Assembly (NCBI RefSeq): GCF_047511655.1
Contig: NC_133401.1
Span: 15,346,001 to 15,410,000, forward strand
DNA length: 64,000 bases
Direction: 5' to 3'
Origin: Castor canadensis
Taxonomy: Eukaryota > Chordata > Mammalia > Rodentia > Castoridae
Shown one piece after another: positions 50,107-60,954 of this stretch (position 1 is its first letter; each line of letters begins with the position of its first letter). Under the pieces are notes generated by a model. That model was not told where the DNA came from. It did no database searches and worked only from the letters and a program-made list of their open reading frames with translations. The position numbers were made by a program, and so were the translations under genes.

Positions 50107-51058
50107 ACCACATTGGACTCAGGCAACTCATACTATACTGAATACATCTGTCATCTACTACTTCATGACTTGGGCATACATCACCAAAGCAAGCACAGAT
50201 TCATCACTATTGGTGCTCTCCTTGCTCACTTAATTGCCATTACAGTGAATAAGAGAGTACATACTTGTTTGGCCAGTGGGCAGCCACCCCATGGTGATCA
50301 GGGACTCTCTGCTCACTTTCCACCCCATCCCCTCCTTCCCTTCATGATTACCATGGCAACTCCTGCTGGCAGGCAATGGGTCCTGACCCATATTACCCCG
50401 AGCTCCTCCCCACCAAACCTCGACCTATCCCGATGCCCCATAATACCTTAAGCTCTTGACTTCACCCAGGATATAAAAACTGGGCTGCCATTTCTCCGGC
50501 GTGACTTCTCGGGCCCTGCTCTTTGGGGACGGTGAACCTCGCCCGAGAGCGCACTCTCAATAAAGCCTGCTTAAAGCCTGCTTGCTTTGTTATTTGGCTT
50601 CAATTTGGCCTTCCCATCAGCATTGACCTAACAATACTCAGTCTATCATGTTTAACTTCATGCTATTTACTAATCCAGATGCACTTCGCAACATGCTACA
50701 CTTTGATTGGCACCACCTAGAACCAACTGAACAAAATCCTAGATTATCTCCCTTCTCATTAGAGGAAACTGCTTTGAGAACCATTCTACTACCTTTTACT
50801 GAGAAATGTCTCTTTGAATTTGAAGATTGGAAAGCCAGATTTGACTCCCATAGAATTCAACACACAAAAACAAAAAAACCTTGCCTCCAGATAGTTACTT
50901 CTGCCATCTCTACCATAATCTTCACCCAGCTCAATCAAGACTCTGCAGACGAGGAGGACCATAGTCCACATACAGGCACTGATCACCACTGTATTTGTCT
51001 CTTTTCTTCTGATTTTAGGGATTGCTATAATCCTGACCTTTTCATTATGACCTCATGA
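50107..51058 (+). pseudogene. Unrecognised post-env reading frame A, interrupted by a solo LTR
   Basis: Downstream of env, a frame is open from 50107 to 50265. It is interrupted by a solo LTR plus one copy of its 5-bp duplication (373 bp) and then continues in register from 50639 to the stop at 51056-51058. Together there are about 190 sense codons without a stop. The C-terminal part is acidic (DSADEED near 50940-50960). A different frame over 50970-51055 encodes a ~25-residue hydrophobic helix, so the C-terminus is uncertain. No start ATG precedes the LTR in this frame, so the true start may be spliced. The position matches accessory genes of complex retroviruses; the function is unknown. 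Confidence 0.45.
50261..50638 (+). mobile_element. Solo LTR with 5-bp target duplications
   Basis: A 368-bp LTR at 50266-50633 starts TGTTTGG, ends CCTAACA, and is flanked by ATACT on both sides (50261-50265, 50634-50638). It has a TATA box (ATATAAAAAC, about 50471), a CG-rich transcript-start region and AATAAA near 50560. No internal retroviral sequence is present, so it arose by LTR-LTR recombination. It is unrelated in sequence to the LTRs of copies 1-3. Confidence 0.88.
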
Positions 51059-51125
51059 CAAGGGATATTTCAAGTATAGAATTTGAACACATCTTTGTCC
51101 CGCTCATTTTTGTATACTACCTTCT

Positions 51126-51757
51126 TTGCCTCTGGCCATTTCATTAGCATACAACGCGTTCACCAGATGGCTAAAATCAAGGCAAGGACATTTGTCAACA
51201 TCTCCTTCACCTTCTTTATCATCGTTCTCCTCAACCACCACAGAAGACAATCCCGTCCCTGACATGGCTTCATCAATTGTACAATCCCCGACCATATTCG
51301 TGCTGACATTACCACATATTTAACTTCCAACAAATGGTCAAGTCCATCTCAACAAGGCAGATTTGGACATACTCCATCCTTACGTTTCTTCAAATCATAT
51401 TGGAATAATGAACAATTAATTTTCCGATCACCTTACAGTGGTACATGGGATATGGAAACCTTCTGAAAATCCTTGAATTTCCCCCACATCTGCACTGTTG
51501 GGTCATGATCAGGCACATTGAAACATTCAAGACTAGGACAATTTATCTATAGCCATGATTGTACATTTCGATTTAATAAGGCACCCACTGAACACTTTAA
51601 AGCTCAAGTGGGTGACAAAACCACATTTTGTGTTATGAACGGTGAAACCTTTTTAACTACACTGTATACTTCTGATAATGACAATGTGATATATTTGGTA
51701 TGGCTCCCTTCCAATTTCTCCTCTTCTGATTTTTGGCCTGACACTTACCGACCCTAA
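51126..51757 (+). pseudogene. Unrecognised post-env reading frame B, ERV copy 3
   Basis: Two overlapping frames cover this interval. The first, 51126-51323, has a Ser/Thr-rich middle and an acidic end. The second is open from 51263 to a stop at 51464-51466 and again from about 51515 to 51757, with one or two further stops between. The second contains an aromatic-rich, compact-looking C-terminal half. I recognise no domain. It lies between env and the LTR and could be a decayed accessory gene. Confidence 0.3.
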
Positions 51758-52106
51758 ATGACACATGCTTCTAAATTCTCTCATGCTTTCATCCTTCAAC
51801 CCTCCACTTTATGGTCCTTTTTAAAATCGTCTTTTCCAGATCCCATACAATCTAACCCTCCTTCCTCTGGCTTTATAGGAACTACTAGAGCTCTATTACT
51901 ATGTGACTTTGTCACTCTTCTTCACTTTATACCAATTTACTCTCCTACAACCCCATGCTATTATTATGGCCCCTTCTCATCATATTATGGTCGCTTCTTT
52001 GGGTTCTTACCATCCAACATTTTTCAAAAAACTTCTTTATTATTACTGGCATAATGGAACGTTGACACAAGAACTTCATGATGTATTAACATTGTCCCTT
52101 GATTGA
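51758..52106 (+). pseudogene. Unrecognised post-env reading frame C, ERV copy 3
   Basis: Directly after frame B, two overlapping frames (51758-52054 and 51903-52106) are open. Both are hydrophobic and Tyr/Phe-rich. There is no recognised domain, and it may be no more than non-coding sequence before the LTR. Confidence 0.2.
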
Positions 52107-52291
52107 TGTTTGATGTGTTTACCCTTTTGATTGCAGTTTTCTTTATGCAACAATATTTATCTTATGTGTGTGCTGTGACTATTGTTATTCAAGATAAGTA
52201 TTATTTGAGGTAAGTATTATGTGTGTTACTTATTATTAGATCTATTATGTATTTGTGACAGTTCTTTGGTCCTCACATGGCCCAAAACTGT

Positions 52292-52303
52292 CAGGGGGTG
52301 GGA
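52292..52303 (+). promoter_or_regulatory. Polypurine tract of ERV copy 3
   Basis: CAGGGGGTGGGA directly precedes the LTR's TGTTATGAG. This is the purine-rich plus-strand primer site and fixes the LTR start. Confidence 0.8.
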
Positions 52304-52907
52304 TGTTATGAGTATCATACTGTAAAAAGTTAGATATTATGAGTGTATTAGGTACTTAGCATATTTACCCTGAATGAGCATTGATAACAAAATGTTACAC
52401 ATATATACTGTAAACATGTGATATGCAAATTAGCGAACCCCAAGGTGGCCTAGATATGTAAAGCAGCTAACCCTAAGCTGTACGAGAAGATAAGGATAAG
52501 AACCTGCATATAACGGCAATCCACGAACTGCCGAGTGAGAGAGGACCGAGAACGAGTTGTGAGAGAGTCCACGCCGCACGCTTCCGGATCGAGACGTGGA
52601 TCTTCCTCCACTCTGCCTTTCGCTCCACCAGCCGAGTGTCCCGATCGAGCAGAGGAGAGCCCAAGAGAGAACGCCCGTCGGATTCCCCTGGCGCCCCGGA
52701 GAGCGAATGGACTCAGAACAGACCGGTTTGGAGCCAGCCACCGACTGACTAAGAAGACGTCCTATGTGAGTACAGCTTGGGGAATAGCTGAGAGCGCAGG
52801 CCACTAGCTTAGGACCGACCTTTAATAAATGTATTTCGTACTGTAAATTGATTTGATCATTTTTGCCGAGTGTTACTCTTGCTCAGGACAGGGCTCCAAA
52901 CGTCACA
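52304..52907 (+). repeat. 3' LTR of ERV copy 3, with splice donor
   Basis: About 600 bp, starting TGTTATGAG. It contains an octamer ATGCAAAT (about 52424), a TATA-like CATATAACGG (about 52505), a CpG-rich stretch (52530-52720), a splice donor AT/GTGAGTAC with its GT at 52766-52767, and AATAAA near 52824. The right edge (..CGTCACA) is approximate, because there is no partner LTR or target copy for comparison. It has the same orientation as ZNF227 and ends close to that gene's promoter. Confidence 0.75.
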
Positions 52908-52949
52908 TGTTTTGCAGTTACTTTTTGTTTAACTGTGAATCGGAAAAGC

Positions 52950-53233
52950 TGAATTCTACTGGTGAGGGGGAACACGAAGGGGATTGTGGAAGTCGTAGTA
53001 CGGCAGCACCGGGAGTTTGGCGGTTGTGTAGTTTTTTTCCCAAGTGACCCAGACTCCGGTTTCTGCTCTGCGGAATTCTGGGAAATGTATGCCAGGACTG
53101 CATCCGGGTACTACGGCCTGCAGGAGTCCGTACTCATTGCCCCAGAGCCTTCTGGGAAGTGTAGTTCAGAAACTCCTGGAGTTCCACTTCCGCCCGGGAA
53201 AGCGAGGCTGCTACATTCTTTTCCGTCTGGGAG
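52950..53233 (+). promoter_or_regulatory. ZNF227: ZNF227 promoter and non-coding first exon (block B)
   Basis: A CpG-rich block with two ZNF143/THAP11-type elements in reverse orientation (TTCTGGGAAATGTA at 53076-53089, TTCTGGGAAGTGTAGT at 53150-53165) and a CACTTCCGCCCGGG ETS/GC-like site near 53187. A consensus splice donor, GGGAG/GTGAGTCC, ends the first exon at 53233. The next coding exons of ZNF227 follow on the same strand. The start of transcription inside the block is not defined by sequence alone. Confidence 0.75.
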
Positions 53234-53619
53234 GTGAGTCCACCCTGCACTCCTTTTACTTCCCGGAGCCTTTTCAGCCTGAGCGAGGGACTTGCGGCTA
53301 CTTTGCTGTGGATTTAGCGTGGAGGAGTCGCGGCCACGGGCGGAGGCCGTGCAGCTCCCCTCCGCGCCCCTGCCGGCTCACCCAGCCCCAGACCACTTGA
53401 GAGCTGTGGCTCTGCGCTCTTAGGGGTGCGCAGGGAGTAAATGAGGCGAAATGGGGTGCGTCTTGGCGTTGATAAGTCGTGTCCTCGCCAGCGTCCTCTT
53501 TACTGGAAACCTTGCGACGAGGAGTAAAGTCAGGGCCCCTCTGTCACATCCTGCAGGAGAGGGAGAGACAGAGACAGAGAACTGACCTGATCCAGGCAGG
53601 GGGTTTCAGAGCCTTGGGT

Positions 53620-53832
53620 TTTTTTTTTTTTTTTTTTTGGCAGTACTGTGGTTTGAACTCAGGGCCTCGTACTTGCTAGGCAGGCATTTTGCCACTTGAG
53701 CCACTCCACCAGCCTTTTTTTGTGATGGATTTTTTTCGAGATAGGGTCTCCAGAACTATTTGCCCTGGCTGGCCTCGAATCTCCATCCTCCTGATGTCTG
53801 CCTCCTGAGTAACTGGGATTCCAGGAGTGACC
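53620..53832 (-). repeat. Composite SINE (B1-like/ID-like)
   Basis: A poly-T, GGCAGTACTGTGGTTTGAAC, GCTAGGCAGGCATTTTGCCA, then a TTTTTTTGTGATGG joint and a 7SL-like half (GAGATAGGGTCTCCAGAACT, CTGGCTGGCCTCGAATCTCC). Confidence 0.88.
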
Positions 53833-54877
53833 ACCCCGCCCGCGCAGAGCCCGTGTCCGTGATCCCAGTGATTTAGCGGCTTTCAGTCATCTAAGTAGCC
53901 CCACAGGAGCCCTTAACATCCTCCCCTGGGAAGGTAGATAGGACTTTCCTGTACATGACCCTGGAGAGGACACTGATGTTTTTTTAATCCTAAAATATTC
54001 TCTTTTACTAAGTTTTATTCCCTGTCAAATAAAGCACATATTCTTCTGGTTGTAGAAGTATTAATGCTCGTCCGGGCGTTACCTGCTGGACGTGCCTGTG
54101 CACACTGGATTTTAAATACTACAAAAAGTTGTAAGATGGCTGGCTCATCGATATTTTTTTGGCATTGATTACATGTGGATAATATTTTTTATAAGTTGAG
54201 TCAAATAAAGTTGCTAAAGTTAACTTCACCTGCTTTTGCTTTTGTTTTCAAGGTTTTTAAAAAAACTTAAAAAAAATTCACTATTAGAAAATCTAAGTTT
54301 ACATATATGACTCAGTGTATTTCTATTGGATAGAGATGTGTATAACTCACAAGACATGAAAACGAACAAAAAACAAAAATTACAATAAAACATTTCAGTG
54401 CATTTTTCTGTAGCATTTACTGTGCATATATTTATGGATTCTAGTAGGTTTTTTTTTTTTCTCTCTCTCAACGTATTGTGGAAGTTTCCCAGCGTACACA
54501 AGTGTAAAGACAGAAGATTGGTGAATCCTTCTGTGCACCACGCACTTAGGGTCAACATTTGCTGAAAGTAGCTCCGGCCCTTCTGCCTACACTATTTTAA
54601 AGCATATCCCAGACATCAGGTCAGTTCTTAAATTCTGCCAGGACGTCTGAAACTGAAGCATTCTTTTGGCCTCGGCTCAGTTATATCTTTTTCCATTTCC
54701 TTTCTTTTAAAATTTTGCATCATTGTGTTTTGGTAGTGTCTCTTAGAATAGTTGGAATATTTTAGTGCAGTCTGGGATGTTTAATCTATTTGTTAGTATA
54801 TGTGTGTTCTCTGTGTGCATGTGTTTGATTTACCAGGCTCTGCATTTTGCACTGTTTCCTTCCCTCCCCCACCCCTT

Positions 54878-54952
54878 TGGTGGTACTGGGATTTGAACTT
54901 GGCCTTGTACTTGCTAGGCAGGTTCACTACCACTTGAGCCACCACTCCTCCC
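54878..54952 (-). repeat. ID-type SINE
   Basis: TGGTGGTACTGGGATTTGAA, GCCTTGTACTTGCTAGGCAG, CACTACCACTTGAGCCACC. Confidence 0.82.
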
Positions 54953-55447
54953 TACCCCCCAGCCTACCTTGCTTCCTTTTGTTAGCTTTTTTTATGTGTG
55001 CATTCAGTTCTTTTTAGCTGTCCTCAACCTGTTTAAAATTTATGTGGTCTTGCATCATTCTTTTAATTCTCAAAAATTAATATCTCAGCAAATATTAAAC
55101 TTAGCATATATTGCCACTCTGAAAAATAAAGAGATCACAAAAGTACTTAAAATTTGATGATATCCCTTTTTGTTTGTTTTTAATTGTAGGCTAGGTTATG
55201 GGCCAGCTTTTTTTTTTTTTTTTTTAAATCATAACCACCACTTAAATTTATTGTAGTTCTTAGGATTTTCTAAAAGAAAGATTATTTTTTTTTTGCCAAT
55301 GTATTTATGTGTGTTTTCTTCCCATTGCTGTCCACCTTCCAGGCTTCATGAAGTCATGTATTTTCTTTATTTTTGATCAGCTAAAATTTTGTTTCTGCCT
55401 CATATAAATAACCATTTCTTAGAGCAAAGCAAGTTGACACAGAGGTT

Positions 55448-55702
55448 CTATTTTTTTTTTTTTTTTAATACTGAGGTTTGAACTCAGGCCTTCACCTTGA
55501 GCCACTCCACCAGCCCTTTTTGTTAGGCAGGCGCTCTACCACTTGAGCCACTCTGCCAGCCTCACCAGACCTTTTTGTGATGGGTTTTTTGAGATAGGGT
55601 CTTGTGAACTATTTGCCCAGGCTGTCTTTGAACCATGATCCTCCTGATCTCTGCCTCTTGAGTAGCTGGATTACAGGCATGAGACACCAGTGCCTGGCAC
55701 AT
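55448..55702 (-). repeat. Composite SINE with duplicated ID part
   Basis: A T-run, then TACTGAGGTTTGAACTCAGG, CTTGAGCCACTCCACCAGCC, a second partial ID copy (GTTAGGCAGGCGCTCTACCA, CTTGAGCCACTCTGCCAGCC), then a 7SL-like half ending in GCATGAGACACCAGTGCCTG. Confidence 0.85.
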
Positions 55703-56237
55703 AGGTTCTATCTTAAATTGGAAGTGATACTCAGTTGTTTTCAGTCTCCATTAAGTTATCCTGCTTTAATTGAATTGTCATTCATTTTAGGTAAATTATA
55801 TTTTCTTTTTGGGAGTTTTACGATGGTTGTTTTCAGTTCTTTGTGTGTGTTTCATCTTTCCCAAATTTTACTGTAATTTTTTAGTTTAGGAGTATATTTT
55901 TATTTATTCTGTTCAGAATTCCTGTATGTGAACTCATATCTTTTATCAATTGTGGGAAATTCTCAGTGATTACCTTTTACTGAGGTCATTACTCAGCAGG
56001 ACCTGTCCACTGTTCCCTCAATCCTTTCTTCTCCCATTCTTCTAGACAGATGTTGGAGCCTTTCAATTTATTTTCCGTGTGTCTTGATTTTTCTTTCATG
56101 TCTTTTGTCTCTCTTTTGCTCTATGTCTTTCCTTATCTCTATGCACAAAAGATGTTTTAAGACAGAATTAGACTTTTCAGCAAGTAAAGGCGACTTTCAT
56201 TGGAGAACAATGTTAGCAAGTGCAGTTGATGATGCAA

Positions 56238-56345
56238 AGTACCTTTCTCTCTCTCTTCTCTCTCTTTCCCTCCCCTCTCTCCCTCTCTCTTTCCTCTTCT
56301 CTCTCTCCTTTCCCCTCTCTTCCTGCCTCCTTTTCTTTTTATTCT
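56238..56345. repeat. CT-rich simple repeat
   Basis: Irregular (CT)n/(CCT)n tract of about 100 bp in intron 1. It gives long Leu/Ser open frames that are not genes. Confidence 0.9.
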
Positions 56346-56805
56346 TTTTTTTGTAGCTACAAAAAAAAGAACTCCTGGTTCTTACAACTTCCCATCTACT
56401 GTACTTATTTAATCCTTGGAACTACCCTGTGAGGCAGGTCCAGTTTGTGACTCTTTGACAGGTGACAGTAGTTTTTAACAGCCCCTGGTTTACACCAATG
56501 GGGCTGTCATTTCCAGGAATTAAACCAGCTCCCCCCCGCCCTTTTTTTGCCACATGTTACACTGCCACTCATCCCAGGATCAGGAATTCTTATAGTAGGA
56601 ACACTGGTCGTGCAGGGTGTCCACTGTCGTTCAGCTGTGAGCTGCCAGGTCTGCTAGTAGCTGGAGTCTGGGCGGTGCTCACATTTCCAAGCTGTATGTG
56701 GCTGCCTCTGTCTTTAAGTTGGGCTCTTTTGTGATTTCCATAGGGACCCACCTGGGCCAATGGCGGCTCTGAGCTGTGTCTCATGGCTTCTTTGTCTCTC
56801 TTTAG

Positions 56806-56868
56806 TTTTGCCTTGTCAGGACTCTTGACTTTCCTCAAGAGGAACAGGAGAAGATGACCGAGTTTCAG
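56806..56868 (+). CDS. ZNF227: ZNF227 exon with start codon
   Basis: The acceptor TCTCTTTAG ends at 56805 and the donor CAG/GTACTG begins at 56869. The ATG at 56854-56856 gives M-T-E-F-Q, the short N-terminus typical of KRAB-ZNF proteins. The codon phase matches the KRAB-A exon (phase 0). Upstream, the same frame encodes residues like those of a longer human N-terminus, but there is no ATG at the corresponding place. So I place the start at 56854, making 56806-56853 5' UTR. Confidence 0.8.
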
Positions 56869-58465
56869 GTACTGTGTTGCTCTGTGTTTTAAAATAGGAT
56901 TTTATCTCTCAATAATTAGACACATCTTTTTTCCCCCATCTTCATTGAGAAGGTTTATGGAAAAACAAAAGCATGTTTGTATGTTTTGCTTGATTTATTT
57001 TATCTTCTTTGCTAGTTTATAAAATATTTGGAAAAAACATTAGAACTTTAAATAGGCAAAGATAACCTGTTCTCCTACCTTGCCTATAAACCAGCTCTTT
57101 TCCCTTTCCCATACTGCTGCTTCATGTGCATTTATAACCGTATATTTGCAATAGTGGAATAGTTTTTTTACTTAGTTATCTTTTCATCATATTCCGTGAC
57201 TTGCAATACCATTAAAAAACTATTCCTTATTCAGACTTTCAAAGAATTTAAAAATTACACTATTTTAAAGAACACTCTAGCAACATTTTCTCTCTATATA
57301 ACCTTTGTTCCCAAAAAGCAATTCTAGTGGAATTCTGCATTATTTGTCCTTTCAATTTTAATAATTGTAATTTGAAGAGGCATGGTTCATGTCAGCTCCC
57401 CCAGCTGTTTTGTACACAGAGCATCCAAAAGTGTGATATGGTGTAATGCTGTTCAATGTTCTGATGGAAGAAGAGCTGTGCTTTCTCTTCTCTTACTGTG
57501 TGTGTGTATTTACTCATCTATTTTATTTTTTGTATTTATCATGTCAGAGTGACTGTGTACACAGTTAAGGCCTAGTAGTGTTGAAATGCCAGCCCTTCCC
57601 ATCTGTAATCACATTATCCTTCAGGGCACTGTGTGAAGGTGCAGGTGACTCTTCTGCATGTTAAGCATGTCAGTGTGGATATGTGCTTCTCACAGTACTG
57701 TCCACCTTTCCCAGGTGCTGCAGCATTGGACTCTGTGAGGCCTCTAACTCTCAGTTTAGGGTCTCTGGCATTGCATCTTCATGAAAATATAGACATGGCA
57801 AAAGGGTTTTCCAGAAACCTGAGTGCATCTCCTGGAAGCACCTGCCAGACCTGTTGAAGGGTAAACTCCAAAGGGTCCCCTTCATCCTGTTCCCTACTCA
57901 GTCCCTGTCTCCTCTTTACAAGCTGTGTCTCTTAGTCATTCCGGGAACCTGTGTATTCAAGCACAATTTTGATATAAATTGTTACAATTTACCTTCAGCA
58001 AAGATACCAGGTACAATGGTTCAAGGCAGTGTCCAATGGATGGGATGTTCTTAACCCTGTGGTAAAGATTTAATTGCTAAATCCCCGTGATGGTTGGTAA
58101 GATGAAGAAAACCTGGTGAGGCCTGGTGGCAGACGCCTGTAATCCCAGTTGGCTTATGAGAAAAGAAATAGTAGGAGTAAAAAAGTAAGCTTATGAAAAA
58201 TAATGGTCTTTATTAATAATGAAGCGTGCAAAGGTTAAGAAAAGAGCTTTCTGGGATTTATGTTACTTAGATTGTCCGTTTTTAAAAAAAGAATTAAGAG
58301 CTATTTGACCAGGCCTGGAGATTCAGGAGCACTCACCTCTTGTGTGAACAGTGATAGGGGAAAACAGAAAAATCTGCCCTTGTAAAAATCTTCTTTCTCC
58401 TTTTCAAAGCTGCTGTTCTTCCAGGGAAGTGACAAGACTGAGGTCACGTGTGTTTGGTATCATAG
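56869..58465 (+). other. ZNF227: ZNF227 intron 2
   Basis: GT at 56869 to AG at 58464-58465. Contains a partial B1-type fragment at 58106-58152 and otherwise unique sequence. No gene seen. Confidence 0.6.
58106..58152 (+). repeat. Partial B1-type SINE
   Basis: GTGAGGCCTGGTGGCAGACG and CCTGTAATCCCAGTTGGCTT are the 5' part of a 7SL-derived SINE, cut off after about 47 bp. Confidence 0.7.
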
Positions 58466-59389
<924 letters not shown>

Positions 59390-59485
59390 GGTACCTTCCC
59401 TTCCAACCAGACATGGTATCCCAGCTGGAAGCAGAAGAAAAGCTTTGGAGGATGGAAACAGAAACCCATAGAAGTAGATATTCTG
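59390..59485 (+). CDS. ZNF227: ZNF227 KRAB-B exon
   Basis: A 96-bp exon in phase 1 on both sides. It encodes the KRAB B box (YLPFQPDMVSQLEAEEKLW, then the METETHRSR tail). The B box strengthens KAP1 binding. The sequence fits the ZNF226/ZNF227 group closely. The donor G/GTGAGA has GT at 59486-59487. Confidence 0.94.
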
Positions 59486-59687
59486 GTGAGAGCTGTATGG
59501 CTGTTCTTTTTGCTAGTCTGCCTTTCATCACCTCTGTGATTGTCACCCTTGGCCAAGGACCATGTCTCACCTGGATTATGACAACAGCCTCTATCAGATC
59601 TCCATGCTTTTTCCCTTGCATTCTCATAGTCCACTCTGTCAATGGTAGCCAGCAAGTCTATTTTTATTATTATTTTATTATTTATTT

Positions 59688-60008
59688 CTGGCAGTACTGA
59701 CATTTGAACTCAGGATCATGCCCTTGAGAGGCAGGCACTCTACCTGCATGAGCCGTGCCCCCAGCCCTCTGTACTTTAAGCTATTTTTCAGGTAGGTCTC
59801 ACTTTTGCTGGAGACTGACCTTGGGCCGCAGTCCTCCTACCTATACCTCCTGCATAGCTGGGATGACAGCTATGTGCACCATGCCAGGCTTATTGATTGA
59901 TATGGAAGTCTCAGTAACTTTGTGCCTGGACTCATCTCAAACTTCTATCATCCCAAACTCTGCCTCCTGAGTACTTGGGATTGCAGGTGTGAGCCACCAC
60001 ACCTTACC
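59688..60008 (-). repeat. Composite SINE (ID half plus extended 7SL-like part)
   Basis: GGCAGTACTGACATTTGAAC, CTCTACCTGCATGAGCCGTG, CCTGCATAGCTGGGATGACA and, further on, GTACTTGGGATTGCAGGTGT. Two reversed 7SL-like segments follow the ID half. Confidence 0.8.
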
Positions 60009-60031
60009 CCAGAGAACTTCTTTAAAAACTG

Positions 60032-60120
60032 TTAGAGGACTGCAGATGTAGCTCAGTGGTAGAACCCTTGCATGTAAGGCACTGGTTTCAATACCCAGCA
60101 CTGCAAAACAAAACAAAAAA
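60032..60120 (+). repeat. ID SINE, classic form
   Basis: GATGTAGCTCAGTGGTAGAA, CCTTGCATGTAAGGCACTGG, TTTCAATACCCAGCACTGC and an (CAAAA)n tail. It has the CAGTGGTAGA spacing of classic rodent ID elements, unlike the CAAGTGGTAGA form elsewhere here. Confidence 0.85.
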
Positions 60121-60203
60121 ATCAGGTTAACCTATGCTGCTCCTCTGCTCAGACCCTTCTGAACCATTCCTGTTTCACTGCACTGGGCTGATGACCTGAT
60201 CAG

Positions 60204-60268
60204 GTTTGAACTCAGGGCCTGGTGCTTGCTAGGCAGGCACTCTACCGTTGAGCCATGGCCCCAGCCCT
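60204..60268 (-). repeat. ID-type SINE fragment
   Basis: GGTTTGAACTCAGGGCCTGG, GCTAGGCAGGCACTCTACCG and CATGGCCCCAGCCC. Confidence 0.82.
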
Positions 60269-60565
60269 CCATCTTCCTTTTTAGGTCTACATACTGCACA
60301 CATTTACTGTGTTCAGGAACGTGAGATACTTCCTTCAGTTTCATGGATCTCATTTTCATATGCAAATTTAACCTCAAGAGTTAGTATCCTAAGTACTGTC
60401 CTTTCTCAGTTTTGCCTGTGACATTTTCTGGTCCCTTCTTATGAAGATTTTCTTTGACCTCTTCAATATCAATCTATGTGCAAATAATATCCCCAAATTA
60501 TATATTCTGTATATCCTCTATAAATCATAGGAGCACAAATTAAAGGCCTTTAATTGATTAATTTC

Positions 60566-60676
60566 TTTTTTGACACAGAGTCTGGCTATATAGCCCACAC
60601 TGGCCTCAAATTTGTGATCCTCCTGCCTCAGCCTCCTGAGTGCTGGGATTAAAGGCATGTGTCCTCACGCTTGGAT
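60566..60676 (-). repeat. B1-type SINE
   Basis: GACACAGAGTCTGGCTATAT, CACACTGGCCTCAAATTTGT, CCTCAGCCTCCTGAGTGCTG and GGGATTAAAGGCATGTG form the reverse complement of B1. Confidence 0.88.
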
Positions 60677-60954
60677 GGCTAGAGCTTGTTTTTATAATGA
60701 TTCTTAAAAACAAAAAGCTTACAGAGAATGGAGACACAGACCTCACATCTCTGTTATTCCAAGAGATAGCCCCTAGTAGTAGAAAATGGTAAGAGTGATT
60801 CATGGATGTTTTGGGCATATTTTCTCACAGTAAATGGCTAACATAATTATAATTTCTCAGGCACTTTTACATATGTAAAGATTCCAGCCTAAACTTAGAA
60901 GATAAAAACTATTCATGATTATCAGAATATAACTAAACTGAAAAATTATCAATA

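Larger units (their letters stand above)
40060..52907 (+). mobile_element. 5'-truncated ERV-L/spuma-like provirus with env and extra 3' reading frames (ERV copy 3)
   Basis: Plus-strand retroviral element. It begins inside the RNase H part of pol and continues through integrase, env, a ~2-kb post-env region (without the solo LTR), a polypurine tract (52292-52303) and one LTR (52304-52907). The integrase end (DIQWNFHLPY...ASGCIERANG) fits class III/ERV-L and spuma-related integrases better than class I. It also has a full-size env and additional frames before the LTR, which ordinary ERV-L elements lack. No 5' LTR was found, so the left half is lost. Two later insertions sit in it: an L1 (43295-47789) and a solo LTR (50266-50633). 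The class assignment is inferred from motifs only. Confidence 0.72.
53234..56805 (+). other. ZNF227: ZNF227 intron 1
   Basis: GT at 53234 to AG at 56804-56805. Contains SINEs at 53620-53832, 54878-54952 and 55448-55702 and a polypyrimidine (CT)n tract at 56238-56345. No other gene-like sequence was seen. Confidence 0.6.

Noticed and set aside
56084..56432. Ser/Leu-rich frames over 56084-56432
   Set aside because: Generated by the CT-rich simple repeat.
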